A DNA stretch of 64,000 nt from Anaerolineaceae bacterium UBA5404 (GCA_002409625.1 DHNY01000008.1:58717-122716), one strand, 5' to 3'. Counted from the first letter of the stretch, positions 32,574-41,560 are shown. Translations and numbers: made by a program. The notes: generated by a model from the letters alone, not told the origin.

Positions 32574-33584
32574 ATGGAAACTATCTTAAGTTACTTAGAC
32601 AACATGTTTGCCCATATGCCCAAGACAGCCGAAGTCAATCGCGCTAAAAAAGAACTCAGCCAGATGATGGAAGACAAGTACAACCAATTGCGCTCTGAAG
32701 GTAAAACCGAAAACGAAGCCGTTGGCCAGGTCATCAGCGAATTTGGTAACCTCAATGAGCTCGCCGAAGTCCTCGGCATTAGCAGTCAGGTCCAAGAGGC
32801 AACTGATGACCAGCACTACATCCTCGTCAGCCAAAACGAAGCAGAGCAATACATCGAAAGCCAAAAGAAAAGCGCGAAACTTATCTCCATTGGTCTAGCC
32901 GTCTTATTCTCTGGTCTAATGATCCTGATGCTTTTCCTTGCCCTGGACAATTCCTCATTTTTAAGTGAGGCAACCCGGAGCAAACTTCCTGAAGACTTTC
33001 TTGGCGGGATTGGTGTAGGCATCTTACTGTTTTCGATCGCCATCGCGGTTTACTTTTTCATCCAAGGCGGCATTAACCATGACAGATCAGACCTTTTTGA
33101 AAGAGAATATGTCAAGTTAGACAGCTCAACAAAAGCCATGCTGCAGTTCGAAAAACAAGCCCACTTACCTAAGCTGCGCAATAATATTGCGATAGGTGTT
33201 GCCTTGATTCTGCTGGGTGTGGCAAGCATTGTGATTTTTAGCGCCCTCTTTAACGGAGCAGACTTCTACATATTCCTGGGCGTGATGGTTCTGTTTTTGA
33301 TGATTGCCATCGCCATTCCCCTGTTTGTCAGTGCTGGCATGGTGGATTCAGCCTATGAAAAATTACTCAACATTGGTGACTACACGCTTGAAAAAAAGCA
33401 AGCCCAGGCTCGCACTGCCAAAATCAGTGGTCCTTACTGGGGGCTCGTCACCGCCGGTTACCTGGCATGGAGCTTTATCACCAATGATTGGCAAACTACT
33501 TGGATTGTCTGGCCTATCGCCGCTGTTGCCTTTGGTGCTATCGCCAGCATCATTAATGCAATGGCTACCCGTAAAGAACGTTAA
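32574..33584 (+). CDS. HAAS/DUF1700-like membrane protein
   Basis: The 336-residue protein starts with an ~80-residue cytosolic HAAS-type helical domain containing KKELSQMMEDKYNQLRSEG and VISEFGNLNELAEVLGI. Six or so hydrophobic segments follow between 100 and 330. PadR-HAAS pairs are known in many Gram-positive and Chloroflexota genomes; the HAAS domain is thought to be linked to the PadR partner. The precise role is unknown. It shares the padR transcript, and a terminator follows directly. Confidence 0.8.
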   Translation: METILSYLDNMFAHMPKTAEVNRAKKELSQMMEDKYNQLRSEGKTENEAVGQVISEFGNLNELAEVLGISSQVQEATDDQHYILVSQNEAEQYIESQKKSAKLISIGLAVLFSGLMILMLFLALDNSSFLSEATRSKLPEDFLGGIGVGILLFSIAIAVYFFIQGGINHDRSDLFEREYVKLDSSTKAMLQFEKQAHLPKLRNNIAIGVALILLGVASIVIFSALFNGADFYIFLGVMVLFLMIAIAIPLFVSAGMVDSAYEKLLNIGDYTLEKKQAQARTAKISGPYWGLVTAGYLAWSFITNDWQTTWIVWPIAAVAFGAIASIINAMATRKER

Positions 33585-33602
33585 ATTCTTCATAAAAACA
33601 TC

Positions 33603-33634
33603 AAGCCCCAGTACTTTCTGGGGCTTTTTGTTTT
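33603..33634 (+). terminator. Intrinsic terminator after padR operon
   Basis: Stem AAGCCCCAG / CTGGGGCTT with a 6-nt loop, then TTTTGTTTT. Confidence 0.9.
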
Positions 33635-33735
33635 AGAAATCTATGGCCAAAACACTTGGATATAATAGGATAAACTTAAAAATGCAATTTTCAAACGAGC
33701 TTTATTTGATCTATGCAGAAAATAGAGGTTCAGCC

Positions 33736-34476
33736 ATGAAAAACCGATTAGCTCTTTTCCTTTCCCTCATTCTTTTCCTTTCAGTCATCTTTATTACACC
33801 GGTCAAGGCTAATGCGGCTATGCCACCCATCCTCACCGTAGTTGTTGTCAATCCACCGGATGATCTAAGCCTCTCGATAGCCTTAACACAAGCTGAGCAA
33901 ACCGAAACAAAGCTTTTAGAAAGGCAAGACATTGCCTGGGAAGCCAAGTTCAAGTATTTTGATCACCATTTCTGGAGCAATAGTGAGCTCTATAACAACG
34001 CAAAATTAATCGTTGCATCCAAAGACTACAACTTTGAAGTCGATTTAGGGCTAGAAAATGGCAAAATGGTTTGCAGGCTCTGCACACTGGATCTCAATTC
34101 ACAAACCCTCAGCAAAGGATTCCCAGCCTGGCGCGCGCCCGTAACCATTGCCTTGCGGGTCATCCTCACATTGCTCATCGAAGGTATTGTGTTTTATCTC
34201 TTTGGCTACCGCGAAAAACGAAGCTGGATCATCTTTTTGATCGTCAACCTCATCACCCAAGGTGTTTTACACATATTGCTCAGCGGGTCAGACATGGCAG
34301 GATATGCCATTCTTATCTTTTGGTTTGCTGAAATCGTCGTATTAATCATTGAGATGATCGCCTTTATTACCCTCTTGCGCGAACACAAAAAATGGCGTGC
34401 CGCAATTTATGTCTTTGTTGCCAACCTGCTAAGCCTGGCTTTAGGAAGTGTCTTGCTCTACTATCTGCCAGTCTAA
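33736..34476 (+). CDS. Unrecognised exported membrane protein
   Basis: The start is placed at MKNRLALFLSL behind AGAGGTTCAGCC. The 246-residue protein has a cleavable-looking signal peptide (about 1-30, ending near ANAA). An extracytoplasmic part of about 110 residues beginning PPILTVVVVNPPDDLSLSI follows, then four membrane segments in the C-terminal half. I do not recognise the family. The order resembles small sensory or immunity-type membrane proteins, but nothing fixes a function. It lies between the padR operon terminator and the IS256-type remnant. Confidence 0.6.
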   Translation: MKNRLALFLSLILFLSVIFITPVKANAAMPPILTVVVVNPPDDLSLSIALTQAEQTETKLLERQDIAWEAKFKYFDHHFWSNSELYNNAKLIVASKDYNFEVDLGLENGKMVCRLCTLDLNSQTLSKGFPAWRAPVTIALRVILTLLIEGIVFYLFGYREKRSWIIFLIVNLITQGVLHILLSGSDMAGYAILIFWFAEIVVLIIEMIAFITLLREHKKWRAAIYVFVANLLSLALGSVLLYYLPV

Positions 34477-34515
34477 AAAGAATTTGGGCAAACCGTGTCA
34501 CGCGAAAAGCAGTAG

Positions 34516-34764
34516 TGTAACATTGTTTCTGTATCCCTAAGCGAGCATGAAGCCTACTGGAAAGACTTCTTATTGAGTCTGAAAGACCGAGGTCTCCAGG
34601 GTGCCCAGCTTATCATTAGCGATGATCACCTTGGATTAGGTGCTACCAGGCGTGCTGTGTTTGGCGGATTACCATGGAAAAAGTGTCAATTTCACTTGCA
34701 GCAAAACGCTATTGGAATGATTAAAATAATGAAATCAAAACGAACAGGGTATTTCGACTTATGA
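34516..34764 (+). pseudogene. IS256-family transposase remnant
   Basis: The frame reads VSVSLSEHEAYWKDFLLSL, GLQGAQLIISDDHLGLGATR and then FGGLPWKKCQFHLQQNA before ending at a TGA (34762-34764). This is the conserved central core of IS256/MutA-type DDE transposases, including the catalytic Asp of ISDDH. An in-frame TAG lies immediately upstream (34513-34515). Both the first ~190 residues and the C-terminal third, including the catalytic Glu region, are missing. It is a fossil, not an active element. Confidence 0.85.
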
Positions 34765-34787
34765 ATTTACAGAATAGAGGTTGCACT
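34751..34787 (+). repeat. IS end sequence, copy 1
   Basis: A 24-bp block starting ATTTCGACTTATGAATTTAC, 5 variable bases and GTTGCACT recur in the same orientation at 38579-38615. It covers the 3' end of the transposase fragment and is therefore probably the right end of the IS256-type element. Confidence 0.7.
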
Positions 34788-34821
34788 ATTATTGTTTTAT
34801 TTAAATCCGGAAGTCTCAACT

Positions 34822-35529
34822 CTATATAAACCTAAGATTCTTTTTATTCAGCAGATAGCATAAAGCCAATAACAAAATCGATAGGGCACCAATAACGAAA
34901 CGATTTGGTATAAGGGAAGCCATCATGTAGGGCCTGTCCTTATAGATCAACCATTCTATAAAAGGATAGTAAACGATGTCATTAAAGGTCAGGACAGATG
35001 GAAGGGAAGTTGGCTGAAGGTAGAAATACAGCCAGATCGCTACCCCTGACCCAGCTCCAATGTAAGCATTTTTGGTGATGCCAGTCATGACTCCCATCAA
35101 TCCGGAGAATAACAGCGTTGGTACCAAGAACGTAAGCGCCATGATGGGAGGCAATAATGGTCCGTAAAACCAATTGGCGAGCGAAACGATCACCGCATTG
35201 GAAAAAGCGCAAAGCAAGAAGAAACCAACAATTCGATATATCCATAATCGCTCCATGCTTTGCCTGGTGCGAAGAAATTCGATTGAGCCACCCTCAAGCT
35301 CTTTGAGCAGTAAAAAATTCCCTGCCAACGACAGCATTAACGGCATGAGTACACCCATGATGAAGCTCATGAATGGCTGCAACTCTGAGGGTGGACTTGT
35401 CGGCGCCATTAACGCGAGATATCCAAAAATCACGATTGTAAATGCCACAATAATCGCTATTATCTCGCGATGAAGCTTCAGAAACTCCAGTGAAAATCGG
35501 CGGAAAGATGCTTTCAGTTTGAGGGGCAT
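34822..35529 (-). CDS. ABC-2-type exporter permease
   Basis: The 235-residue protein has six hydrophobic segments and a short basic N-terminus (MPLKLKASFRRFSLEF), the usual ABC-2 permease layout. It has no recognisable enzymatic domain. It overlaps the preceding permease gene by 16 bp and is the third gene of the ATPase-permease-permease operon. It forms the membrane part of an exporter together with the larger permease. Substrate unknown. Confidence 0.75.
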   Translation of the reverse strand: MPLKLKASFRRFSLEFLKLHREIIAIIVAFTIVIFGYLALMAPTSPPSELQPFMSFIMGVLMPLMLSLAGNFLLLKELEGGSIEFLRTRQSMERLWIYRIVGFFLLCAFSNAVIVSLANWFYGPLLPPIMALTFLVPTLLFSGLMGVMTGITKNAYIGAGSGVAIWLYFYLQPTSLPSVLTFNDIVYYPFIEWLIYKDRPYMMASLIPNRFVIGALSILLLALCYLLNKKNLRFI

Positions 35530-37592
35530 TGTTGCTCTAACCTTTCCAAGCTATAGCCGGTCAGCTGCTCGATCGCGGATACTAAATCCTCATAGTTCAT
35601 CCACACACCGCTCTTTTCTTCTCTGAGCTGTGCGAGGACGTTCCAAAGCTCTCCATCACTCACGCACTGGTCCAGTTGGAAAAGTGAGACGAGCAGCTTA
35701 TTTTCTTCCTCTTCATCAAAAAGTCTTGGCACAGCGAACGCTGACGAGCGATCGGTACTCCTCGTTTGATAGAGTTGAATGATTGATTCCAGATTAACTG
35801 TTTCCGGGTTTTGTTCCGAGGCGAGTTTAAGGCTGAAGTAATATAGAAGAGGCATGACGCTGCGATCATCCGGCGTTGAACGACTCGGTCGGAGACAACT
35901 TTGGGGAATGAAGAAGCACTTTTGGAGACTTGTGTCAACCGTGCCTTGAGACCACCAGGCTTGAATTACCTCCAAAGCGGCTTCAATTTCCTTTTTTGCT
36001 GGCGTTGCTCCTGGCAAAAACATCGTAACTGGGGAGGATCTCAGAAAAAAGGATCCATTTTTATCCAGAATACTTGATCCGACAATTGGCAGGATAATGA
36101 CGCTGTCTTTTCTGCTTGTTTCCACAGCCACACGCTCCATCAGTCCCGCGAACCTGGTCTGGATTAATTCATAATGTCCGCGGGTGTCCAAATCCAGCCA
36201 TTTTGGCAGCAGCGCTTTTTGTCCGTTTAGATCACCCTCTTCGTAATCAGCTCCCGCGATGATCAACACCTCAGGCAAGCTCTTCTCCCAGTGGAAACGC
36301 GTCATACCATTTTCGGTATCGCTGCTATCCGCACTGGAATAGTTTACAGTGAAGGTTTCAGGTATCGTCAGCACAAGACCAGTCAGATCACATTTGCTGA
36401 AGGGATGCCATTGCCCATGCGATAACAGCAGCAGCTTGGAATGGTCAATATACCCCCCTGGCAAAAAGCCGACTGACATTATTTCAGGGGCTTGGATAAG
36501 CATGGAGTAAGAATAATTTGGTAAAACGAAATCGCCTTCATACTCGATACGGTATATACCTTCTGAAGATTCTTGCACAGTGACTGGTTTAGCCTTCAGA
36601 CTCGGCAGAAGAAGCAGATGCTCACGGATACTCACATCCTTCTTGAGCTTAACCAGAGCCAACCCTTTTTCAATAGTTCCACGATTGTTGATCGTTACGG
36701 TCAGCTCATACGATTCAAGGGCTTCGCAAATCTCATCTTGTTTATGAAGAGTCTCCAGATCCGGACCCGCGACAATAAACTTTTTTTGATCGTTCAGCCG
36801 AGATCCTAAGAAATATGTCCCCGCGCTGAATAAGATGACCAGGAAAAACCACATGCCTGCGCGCGTCCATGTCAGTTTTGCTTTGTTTGCGGGAAGGATG
36901 AAATGACCAATCAAAAGCGCGAATAGCAACAGACCGATGGACAGGCACGAAAAATAACTTCTATTTAACCGCAGCGTTTCTCCAATGGGACCATATCCAT
37001 AAAGTAAACCGTATCTGCCAAAGGTTTGATACATCAGCAAGTCTGGCACGTTGGTTTGGCGAACTACAAGCCCGATCAGACAAAGAAGTGTGAGGATCAT
37101 CGCTAAAGCGGGTTTTCGCAGCAATAAACCGGAAACGATGCTCAGCACGGTGACAAATAGAAATGTCGGCACAAAAAGATAAAACCAAACGGCGGCACCT
37201 TGGAGCAATCCTGCCAAATTGTTAAAGGCAGCTCCTCTGATTAGCATGATGACCAACGTAGGAAGCAGCAATACCAAAGCCCCAAAAAACATGGCGAAAA
37301 ATTTAGCCGAGATAAAATCTGTTCTGAACCTTGAACGCGCCCATTGGATCTGGGATTGATCGGATACTTCCAACAGAAAAAATCGCGTGGCGAATACGCC
37401 ATAAACTATGGACGTGAAGAGGAATATACCTCCAGATATGGAATTGATGTAGGCGGGAGAGAATGTGTCATTATTCCAGAAGTTTGCGCTTGTAAACAGA
37501 AAGATTAATCCAAAAACAAGAAGAAGCCAATGGATTTTCTCCCGCAAAAAAACAACAAACTGAAACCTTATTTGTCTGAGGTAGTTGATCAT
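35514..37592 (-). CDS. ABC exporter permease fused to a degenerate M1-peptidase-like domain
   Basis: This 692-residue protein has an N-terminal ABC-2-type membrane region of six segments (about 20-230), another segment near 245-265, then an extracytoplasmic half. The latter follows the order of aminopeptidase N-like domains attached to some ABC permeases: FLPGGYIDHS, HPFSKCDLTGLVLTIPETF, FHWEKSLPEVLIIAGADY and RSVMPLLYYFSLKLASE. The zinc motif expected as HExxHxWW reads LEVIQAWW at 540-547, so both His ligands are lost. The overlaps of 4 bp with the ATPase gene and 16 bp with the next permease indicate one operon. The M1 relation is my inference from pattern, not a search. Confidence 0.7.
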   Translation of the reverse strand: MINYLRQIRFQFVVFLREKIHWLLLVFGLIFLFTSANFWNNDTFSPAYINSISGGIFLFTSIVYGVFATRFFLLEVSDQSQIQWARSRFRTDFISAKFFAMFFGALVLLLPTLVIMLIRGAAFNNLAGLLQGAAVWFYLFVPTFLFVTVLSIVSGLLLRKPALAMILTLLCLIGLVVRQTNVPDLLMYQTFGRYGLLYGYGPIGETLRLNRSYFSCLSIGLLLFALLIGHFILPANKAKLTWTRAGMWFFLVILFSAGTYFLGSRLNDQKKFIVAGPDLETLHKQDEICEALESYELTVTINNRGTIEKGLALVKLKKDVSIREHLLLLPSLKAKPVTVQESSEGIYRIEYEGDFVLPNYSYSMLIQAPEIMSVGFLPGGYIDHSKLLLLSHGQWHPFSKCDLTGLVLTIPETFTVNYSSADSSDTENGMTRFHWEKSLPEVLIIAGADYEEGDLNGQKALLPKWLDLDTRGHYELIQTRFAGLMERVAVETSRKDSVIILPIVGSSILDKNGSFFLRSSPVTMFLPGATPAKKEIEAALEVIQAWWSQGTVDTSLQKCFFIPQSCLRPSRSTPDDRSVMPLLYYFSLKLASEQNPETVNLESIIQLYQTRSTDRSSAFAVPRLFDEEEENKLLVSLFQLDQCVSDGELWNVLAQLREEKSGVWMNYEDLVSAIEQLTGYSLERLEQQCPSN

Positions 37593-38476
37593 CCACTTTC
37601 TCCGATCTCATGCTGATTAACCAGAAGCATGTACGCGTATTCCAATGTGGGTTCCAGCGGTTCGCTCCCCCTCTCCAAGGCATCGGTTTTTGGCGAATAA
37701 AGAGCGGTCACCTCTTCATTGTCCGGGTCAAGCGTGAAAGAGAATATCAGGTTCCGCGATTTAAATTTTTCCCAATCCTCACCGCTCCTAATTCGACATG
37801 ACCAGACCTTGCCTCCTGCCGTGTTGATCAGCTCTCTGGTGGAACCGCTGAAAATAATCTTTCCATGGTTCAGCACGGAGAGTTTGTTGGTTGACGCGGT
37901 AATGTCTTCGGTGATATGAGTGGAGAGCAGCACCGTCTTTTCGAGACCAATCTCAGAAAACAAGTTCCGAAACCGCACTCTTTCTTCCGGATCTAATCCA
38001 GAAGTTGGTTCATCGGCGAAAATCACTTGCGGTTCATGAATCAAAGCTTGCGCGATAGCCACCCGTTGTTTCATTCCTCCAGAAAATGAACCCATTCTCT
38101 TTTTTGCGTTTTCTTCCAGATTGACCTGCGCAAGGCGTTTCATTATCAAAGAACGATCTATATCTTTACCGGAGAGAATCAGCATGTATTCCAAAAATTC
38201 GATCGGGTTCAGATTTGGATAAAGCCTGAATTCCTGAGGTATGACAGCGATTCTCTTCCGCACCTCATCAATCTCTTTGACACAGTCATAACCCGCCACT
38301 TTTGCGATTCCCGAAGTGGGTTTGAGCGTGCCCGAAAGGATTCGGATCAGCGTTGATTTCCCAGCGCCATTTGGTCCTAATAAACCATATACCCCACGTG
38401 GCACATGCAGGTTTACGTCATCCAGCGCTTGTTTGTCTTTTCCGTAAAATTTTCCCAGATGCTCAGTGACTATCAT
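37589..38476 (-). CDS. ABC exporter ATP-binding protein
   Basis: The 295-residue ATPase has Walker A GPNGAGKST, Q-loop region VIPQEFRLYPNL, signature SFSGGMKQR, Walker B IFADEPTSGLDP and H-loop STHITED. The C-terminal ~75 residues extend beyond the nucleotide-binding domain, as in peptide or lantibiotic immunity exporters. It is first in the operon. Its start has only a weak ribosome site (TTTGGAAAC). A TATATT lies at 38542-38547 and an inverted repeat AACAC GAAAA GTGTT at 38560-38574, possibly a promoter and operator. Confidence 0.92.
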   Translation of the reverse strand: MIVTEHLGKFYGKDKQALDDVNLHVPRGVYGLLGPNGAGKSTLIRILSGTLKPTSGIAKVAGYDCVKEIDEVRKRIAVIPQEFRLYPNLNPIEFLEYMLILSGKDIDRSLIMKRLAQVNLEENAKKRMGSFSGGMKQRVAIAQALIHEPQVIFADEPTSGLDPEERVRFRNLFSEIGLEKTVLLSTHITEDITASTNKLSVLNHGKIIFSGSTRELINTAGGKVWSCRIRSGEDWEKFKSRNLIFSFTLDPDNEEVTALYSPKTDALERGSEPLEPTLEYAYMLLVNQHEIGESG

Positions 38477-38578
38477 GTTTCCAAAGCCTTTGCCTTTTTC
38501 TTTTCTTCCATTTTAACCCTTCTTTCATTAGCATGTCCCATAATATAGTAAACGCTTCAAACACGAAAAGTGTTCCAG

Positions 38579-38615
38579 ATTTCGACTTATGAATTTACAG
38601 AAAAACAGTTGCACT
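38579..38615 (+). repeat. IS end sequence, copy 2
   Basis: It matches 34751-34787 in direct orientation: the first 24 bases are identical, followed after 5 different bases by GTTGCACT. There is no transposase frame beside this copy. The two copies bracket the ABC exporter operon, 3.8 kb apart. Confidence 0.7.
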
Positions 38616-38750
38616 TTCCGAAAAGTGCATAAAAGACCGCCTCTTATCCGTGGATGTTTGAGTTTTAAATGACCGTTTTTATAAAAATGAAAGTTGGAAA
38701 CAGTTAGATTTCGACCTCAAAGTCAGGAAAGTCACTGCTTTATTTAAGGA

Positions 38751-38788
38751 ACAAAAAACAGGAGAAAGCCTTTAAACCATCTCCTGTT
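38751..38788 (-). terminator. Intrinsic terminator after slyD
   Basis: On the minus strand AACAGGAG / CTCCTGTT closes a 16-nt loop and is followed by TTTTTTGT. Confidence 0.75.
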
Positions 38789-38810
38789 GTTTATTTTAAA
38801 TCGTCGGGTA

Positions 38811-39332
38811 TTAACCGCAAGTACTGGGATCGTCACATCCCGCGCTACATCCAGCGCAACCACCCAGACGCACGCTTCCAGCAGCAATTTGGTCTTCCGT
38901 GGCAGGATAAATCGACAAAATGGTCACTTTGAAGTTCAAATCTTTACCCGCCATGGGGTGGTTAAGATCCAATTCAACGGTATCTTCACTCACAGCCACC
39001 GGGATAGCCTGAAAAACATGCCCGCTGGCATCACGAATGCGTAACATTTCGCCCAGTTTGAATTCAAAATCCTCAGGGAATGAGTTGCGGTTCACAGGCA
39101 AAACACGCTTGGGGTCATGTTCGCCATAACCATCTTTGGCTTCCACGAGCACTTCGCGGGTTTCGCCCACTTTTGCACCTTCGAGCCCTTTTTCCAAGCC
39201 AGCAATAATATTGCCATGACCTTGTAAGTATTCAAGTGTGCCTTGGTCAGCAATTTCGCCATCCACGGTCAGGATGTAGGTCATCTCAACCACGTTATCA
39301 TCTTGCACAGTAAGTGTTGTTTCTTGTTCCAT
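38811..39332 (-). CDS. slyD: FKBP-type peptidyl-prolyl isomerase, SlyD-like
   Basis: The 173-residue protein follows the SlyD layout. It has a short FKBP N-terminus (DNVVEMTYILTVDGEI), GHGNIIAGLEKGLEGAKVG, the insert-in-flap chaperone domain (about 75-130) and the returning strand DLNHPMAGKDLNFKV. The tail VRLGGCAGCSAGCDDPSTCG has five Cys residues, as in the metal-binding tails of SlyD proteins that deliver nickel or bind zinc. Proline isomerase and folding helper in the cytosol. The ribosome site GGAGAAAA precedes the ATG. Monocistronic. Confidence 0.93.
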   Translation of the reverse strand: MEQETTLTVQDDNVVEMTYILTVDGEIADQGTLEYLQGHGNIIAGLEKGLEGAKVGETREVLVEAKDGYGEHDPKRVLPVNRNSFPEDFEFKLGEMLRIRDASGHVFQAIPVAVSEDTVELDLNHPMAGKDLNFKVTILSIYPATEDQIAAGSVRLGGCAGCSAGCDDPSTCG

Positions 39333-39564
39333 TTTTCTCCAATCGGCTTGAGCCAGAGCTTTGTATCCTCAAGCTGCGTAATTGTAACAGAGAATGCGCT
39401 GCCATTTCTGTGTATGTAGCATATTTTTATACTTTTTTTATACATTCAATTCCATTTATGATGTTTTTAAGACATCCATTTCACCCTCAGCTTTGGAGCT
39501 TGCCAGATTAGGCTTGTTCCTGGCTTTAATAAAATGATTCAGCCAAAATCAGTCAAACTGATGT

Positions 39565-39570
39565 TACAAT
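39565..39570 (+). promoter_or_regulatory. Extended -10 upstream of the decarboxylase operon
   Basis: TGTTACAAT (hexamer 39565-39570) lies 64 bp before the mmdA start in an otherwise empty 302-bp intergenic region (39333-39634). A small dyad CAGT CAA ACTG (39550-39560) sits just upstream and could be an operator. Confidence 0.4.
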
Positions 39571-39634
39571 AGTTTACAGTCCATTCTATGATTCAATGGC
39601 AATAAATACTAATACTTTATCGTAAGGAGATTGC

Positions 39635-41176
39635 ATGACTCAAAAAGATCCCCGTTTAGAAAAACTGCAAAGCATTCACAACGCAGCTCAGCTCGGCGGC
39701 GGTCAGGCACGTATTGACCGTCAGCACGAAAAAGGCAGCCTCACCGCGCGTGAGCGGATCAACCTTCTGCTGGACGAAGGCACCTTTAGAGAAATTGGCG
39801 CCCTCATGAGCCACCGTGGACATAAAGATAATGATCCCTATGGTGATGGTGTCGTTTGTGGTTACGGTACCGTTGAAGGTCGCACAGTTTACGTCTATGC
39901 TCAGGATTTCACCGTTCAGGGTGGTTCTTTGGGCGAAATTCACGCAGAAAAGATTTGCCGTGTCATGGATCTTGCTGCGAAAACCGGCTCACCCATCGTA
40001 GGTATGATCGACTCCGGTGGTGCCCGCATCCAGGAAGGCGTTTATTCATTAGGTGGTTACGCCAAAGTCTTTAGACGCAATGCCATTTACTCTGGTGTTA
40101 TCCCCCAAATCAGCCTCATTATGGGGCCATGTGCTGGTGGCGCGTCTTACTCTCCAGCGGTAACTGACCTCATCGTGATGGTGCGTGGCAAGTCTTACAT
40201 GTTCCTCACCGGTCCCGCGGTCATCAAAACCGTAACTGGCGAAGAAGTGGATTCAGAATCACTCGGTGGTGCTGATGTACACCTTAGCACAAGTGGCAAC
40301 GCCCATCTCGTTGGAAACAACGACGAAGAAGCCATTGCCATCGCGCGACAAGCCCTTTCTTACCTGCCTTCAAACAATGTGGACATGGCGCCCATTGGCG
40401 ACCAAAGTGACGATATGTATCGCCGGGCAGAAGCCCTCAACAACCTCGTGCCAACCGATCCCAGCATTCCATACAGCATGCGCGAAGCCATTGAGCTCAT
40501 TTTTGATAAGGGTTCTTTCCTTGAACTTCAAAAAGGGTTTGCCGGCAACGCCATCGTTGGTTTTGCCCGATTGGCAGGACAACCGGTTGCCATCGTCTCG
40601 CAAGAACCAGCTGATCGCGCCGGCTTGATGGATGTGGATGCTTCGGACAAAATCGCCCGCATGGTCAACCTTGCCGACTCCTTTAACCTGCCCATCATCA
40701 CCTTTGTTGACTCACCCGGTTTCTTACCCGGTGTAGACCAGGAATACCGCGGCGTCATTCGCCACGGCGCAAAAGTCCTTTACACCTACGCAAACGCAAC
40801 CGTGCCCTTGATCAGTGTGGTTACCCGCAAAGCTTATGGTGGTGCTTATGTGGTGCTTAGCTCTAAATTTATGGGCACCGATATCTGCTATGCCTGGCCA
40901 AGCGCTGAAATCGCAGTTATGGGTGCTGAAGGCGCTGCAAACATTTTATACGGCAAGCAAATTCGCGAATCAGAAAACCCCGAAGTCAAACGGGCTGAAC
41001 TCACTGCCGAATATCAGGAGGAATTCCTCAATCCATTTGCCGCCGCAAAAGCCGGCTATATTGATGAAGTAATTGAACCGGCAGAAACCCGTCGCAAGCT
41101 GGCAGAAGCATTGCACGCGCTACGAAACAAGGTTGATCAAAATCCTCCGCGCAAGCACGGAAATATGCCAGTCTAA
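39635..41176 (+). CDS. mmdA: Carboxyltransferase (alpha) subunit of a biotin-dependent acyl-CoA decarboxylase/carboxylase
   Basis: This 513-residue protein has the two crotonase-like carboxyltransferase domains. Visible are SLTARERINLLLDEGTF, DFTVQGGSLGEIHAEKI, IDSGGARIQEG, GPCAGGASYSP and the second-domain GFLPGVDQEY and RKAYGGAYVVL. Length and motifs fit methylmalonyl-CoA decarboxylase alpha or propionyl-CoA carboxylase beta. The downstream genes for OadG-like, biotin-carrier and OadB-like subunits argue for the Na+-pumping decarboxylase. It transfers CO2 from (probably) methylmalonyl-CoA to carrier biotin. The ribosome site AAGGAGATTGC precedes the ATG. First gene of the operon. Confidence 0.93.
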   Translation: MTQKDPRLEKLQSIHNAAQLGGGQARIDRQHEKGSLTARERINLLLDEGTFREIGALMSHRGHKDNDPYGDGVVCGYGTVEGRTVYVYAQDFTVQGGSLGEIHAEKICRVMDLAAKTGSPIVGMIDSGGARIQEGVYSLGGYAKVFRRNAIYSGVIPQISLIMGPCAGGASYSPAVTDLIVMVRGKSYMFLTGPAVIKTVTGEEVDSESLGGADVHLSTSGNAHLVGNNDEEAIAIARQALSYLPSNNVDMAPIGDQSDDMYRRAEALNNLVPTDPSIPYSMREAIELIFDKGSFLELQKGFAGNAIVGFARLAGQPVAIVSQEPADRAGLMDVDASDKIARMVNLADSFNLPIITFVDSPGFLPGVDQEYRGVIRHGAKVLYTYANATVPLISVVTRKAYGGAYVVLSSKFMGTDICYAWPSAEIAVMGAEGAANILYGKQIRESENPEVKRAELTAEYQEEFLNPFAAAKAGYIDEVIEPAETRRKLAEALHALRNKVDQNPPRKHGNMPV

Positions 41177-41185
41177 GGAGGCGCA

Positions 41186-41560
41186 ATGATTGATATTCTT
41201 AAGCAAGGTTTAGTTATTACAGGCATTGGCATGGGCTTGGTCTTTGTCATGATTTTCGTTTTATGGGGAATCATGGCGCTTTTGGTTTGGATCACCAACC
41301 CAAAGGAAAAGAAGGTTAAGAAAGTTGAAGTCCTTGAAGAAATCGACCAAGATCCAGCCGAATTGGATGTTCCAAGCATTGTGTTGGTTGAAGAAGAGGA
41401 ATATCAACGCCTGGCAGCTTCCATCGCCGTAGCCTACGCCCTAAAACGCCCTCGCCCACAAAGCTTTTCTCCGGCAGCACAGGTTGAACAAAGCTCAGGC
41501 TGGCTGAGCGTGGGTCGTACCCAACAATTGCTATCAAGAAACAGAGGACGCAACTCATGA
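41186..41560 (+). CDS. Small membrane subunit, OadG/MmdD-like
   Basis: The 124-residue protein has one N-terminal membrane helix (GLVITGIGMGLVFVMIFVLW) followed by a charged cytosolic tail, the OadG (PF04277) layout. Such subunits assemble the complex and can bind zinc. It is preceded by AAGGAGGC and overlaps the biotin-carrier gene by 4 bp (ATGA). The tail includes a LVEEEEYQRLAASIAVAYAL block, typical of membrane-complex adaptors. Assignment depends partly on operon position. Confidence 0.85.
   Translation: MIDILKQGLVITGIGMGLVFVMIFVLWGIMALLVWITNPKEKKVKKVEVLEEIDQDPAELDVPSIVLVEEEEYQRLAASIAVAYALKRPRPQSFSPAAQVEQSSGWLSVGRTQQLLSRNRGRNS

Larger units (their letters stand above)
34477..34821. other. 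Intergenic region with transposase remnant
   Basis: This 345-bp interval carries the IS256-type fragment and its end repeat; no intact gene is present. Confidence 0.6.
38477..38810. other. Intergenic region: promoter of ABC operon, IS end copy 2, SlyD terminator
   Basis: This 334-bp region contains the probable ABC promoter and dyad, the second IS end sequence, a perfect 8-bp palindrome TGCACTTT CCGA AAAGTGCA (38610-38629) and the terminator of the next operon. No gene seen. Confidence 0.5.

Noticed and set aside
34516..34764. Functional transposase
   Set aside because: Only the central core is present, with a stop codon directly upstream and the C-terminal catalytic region missing.
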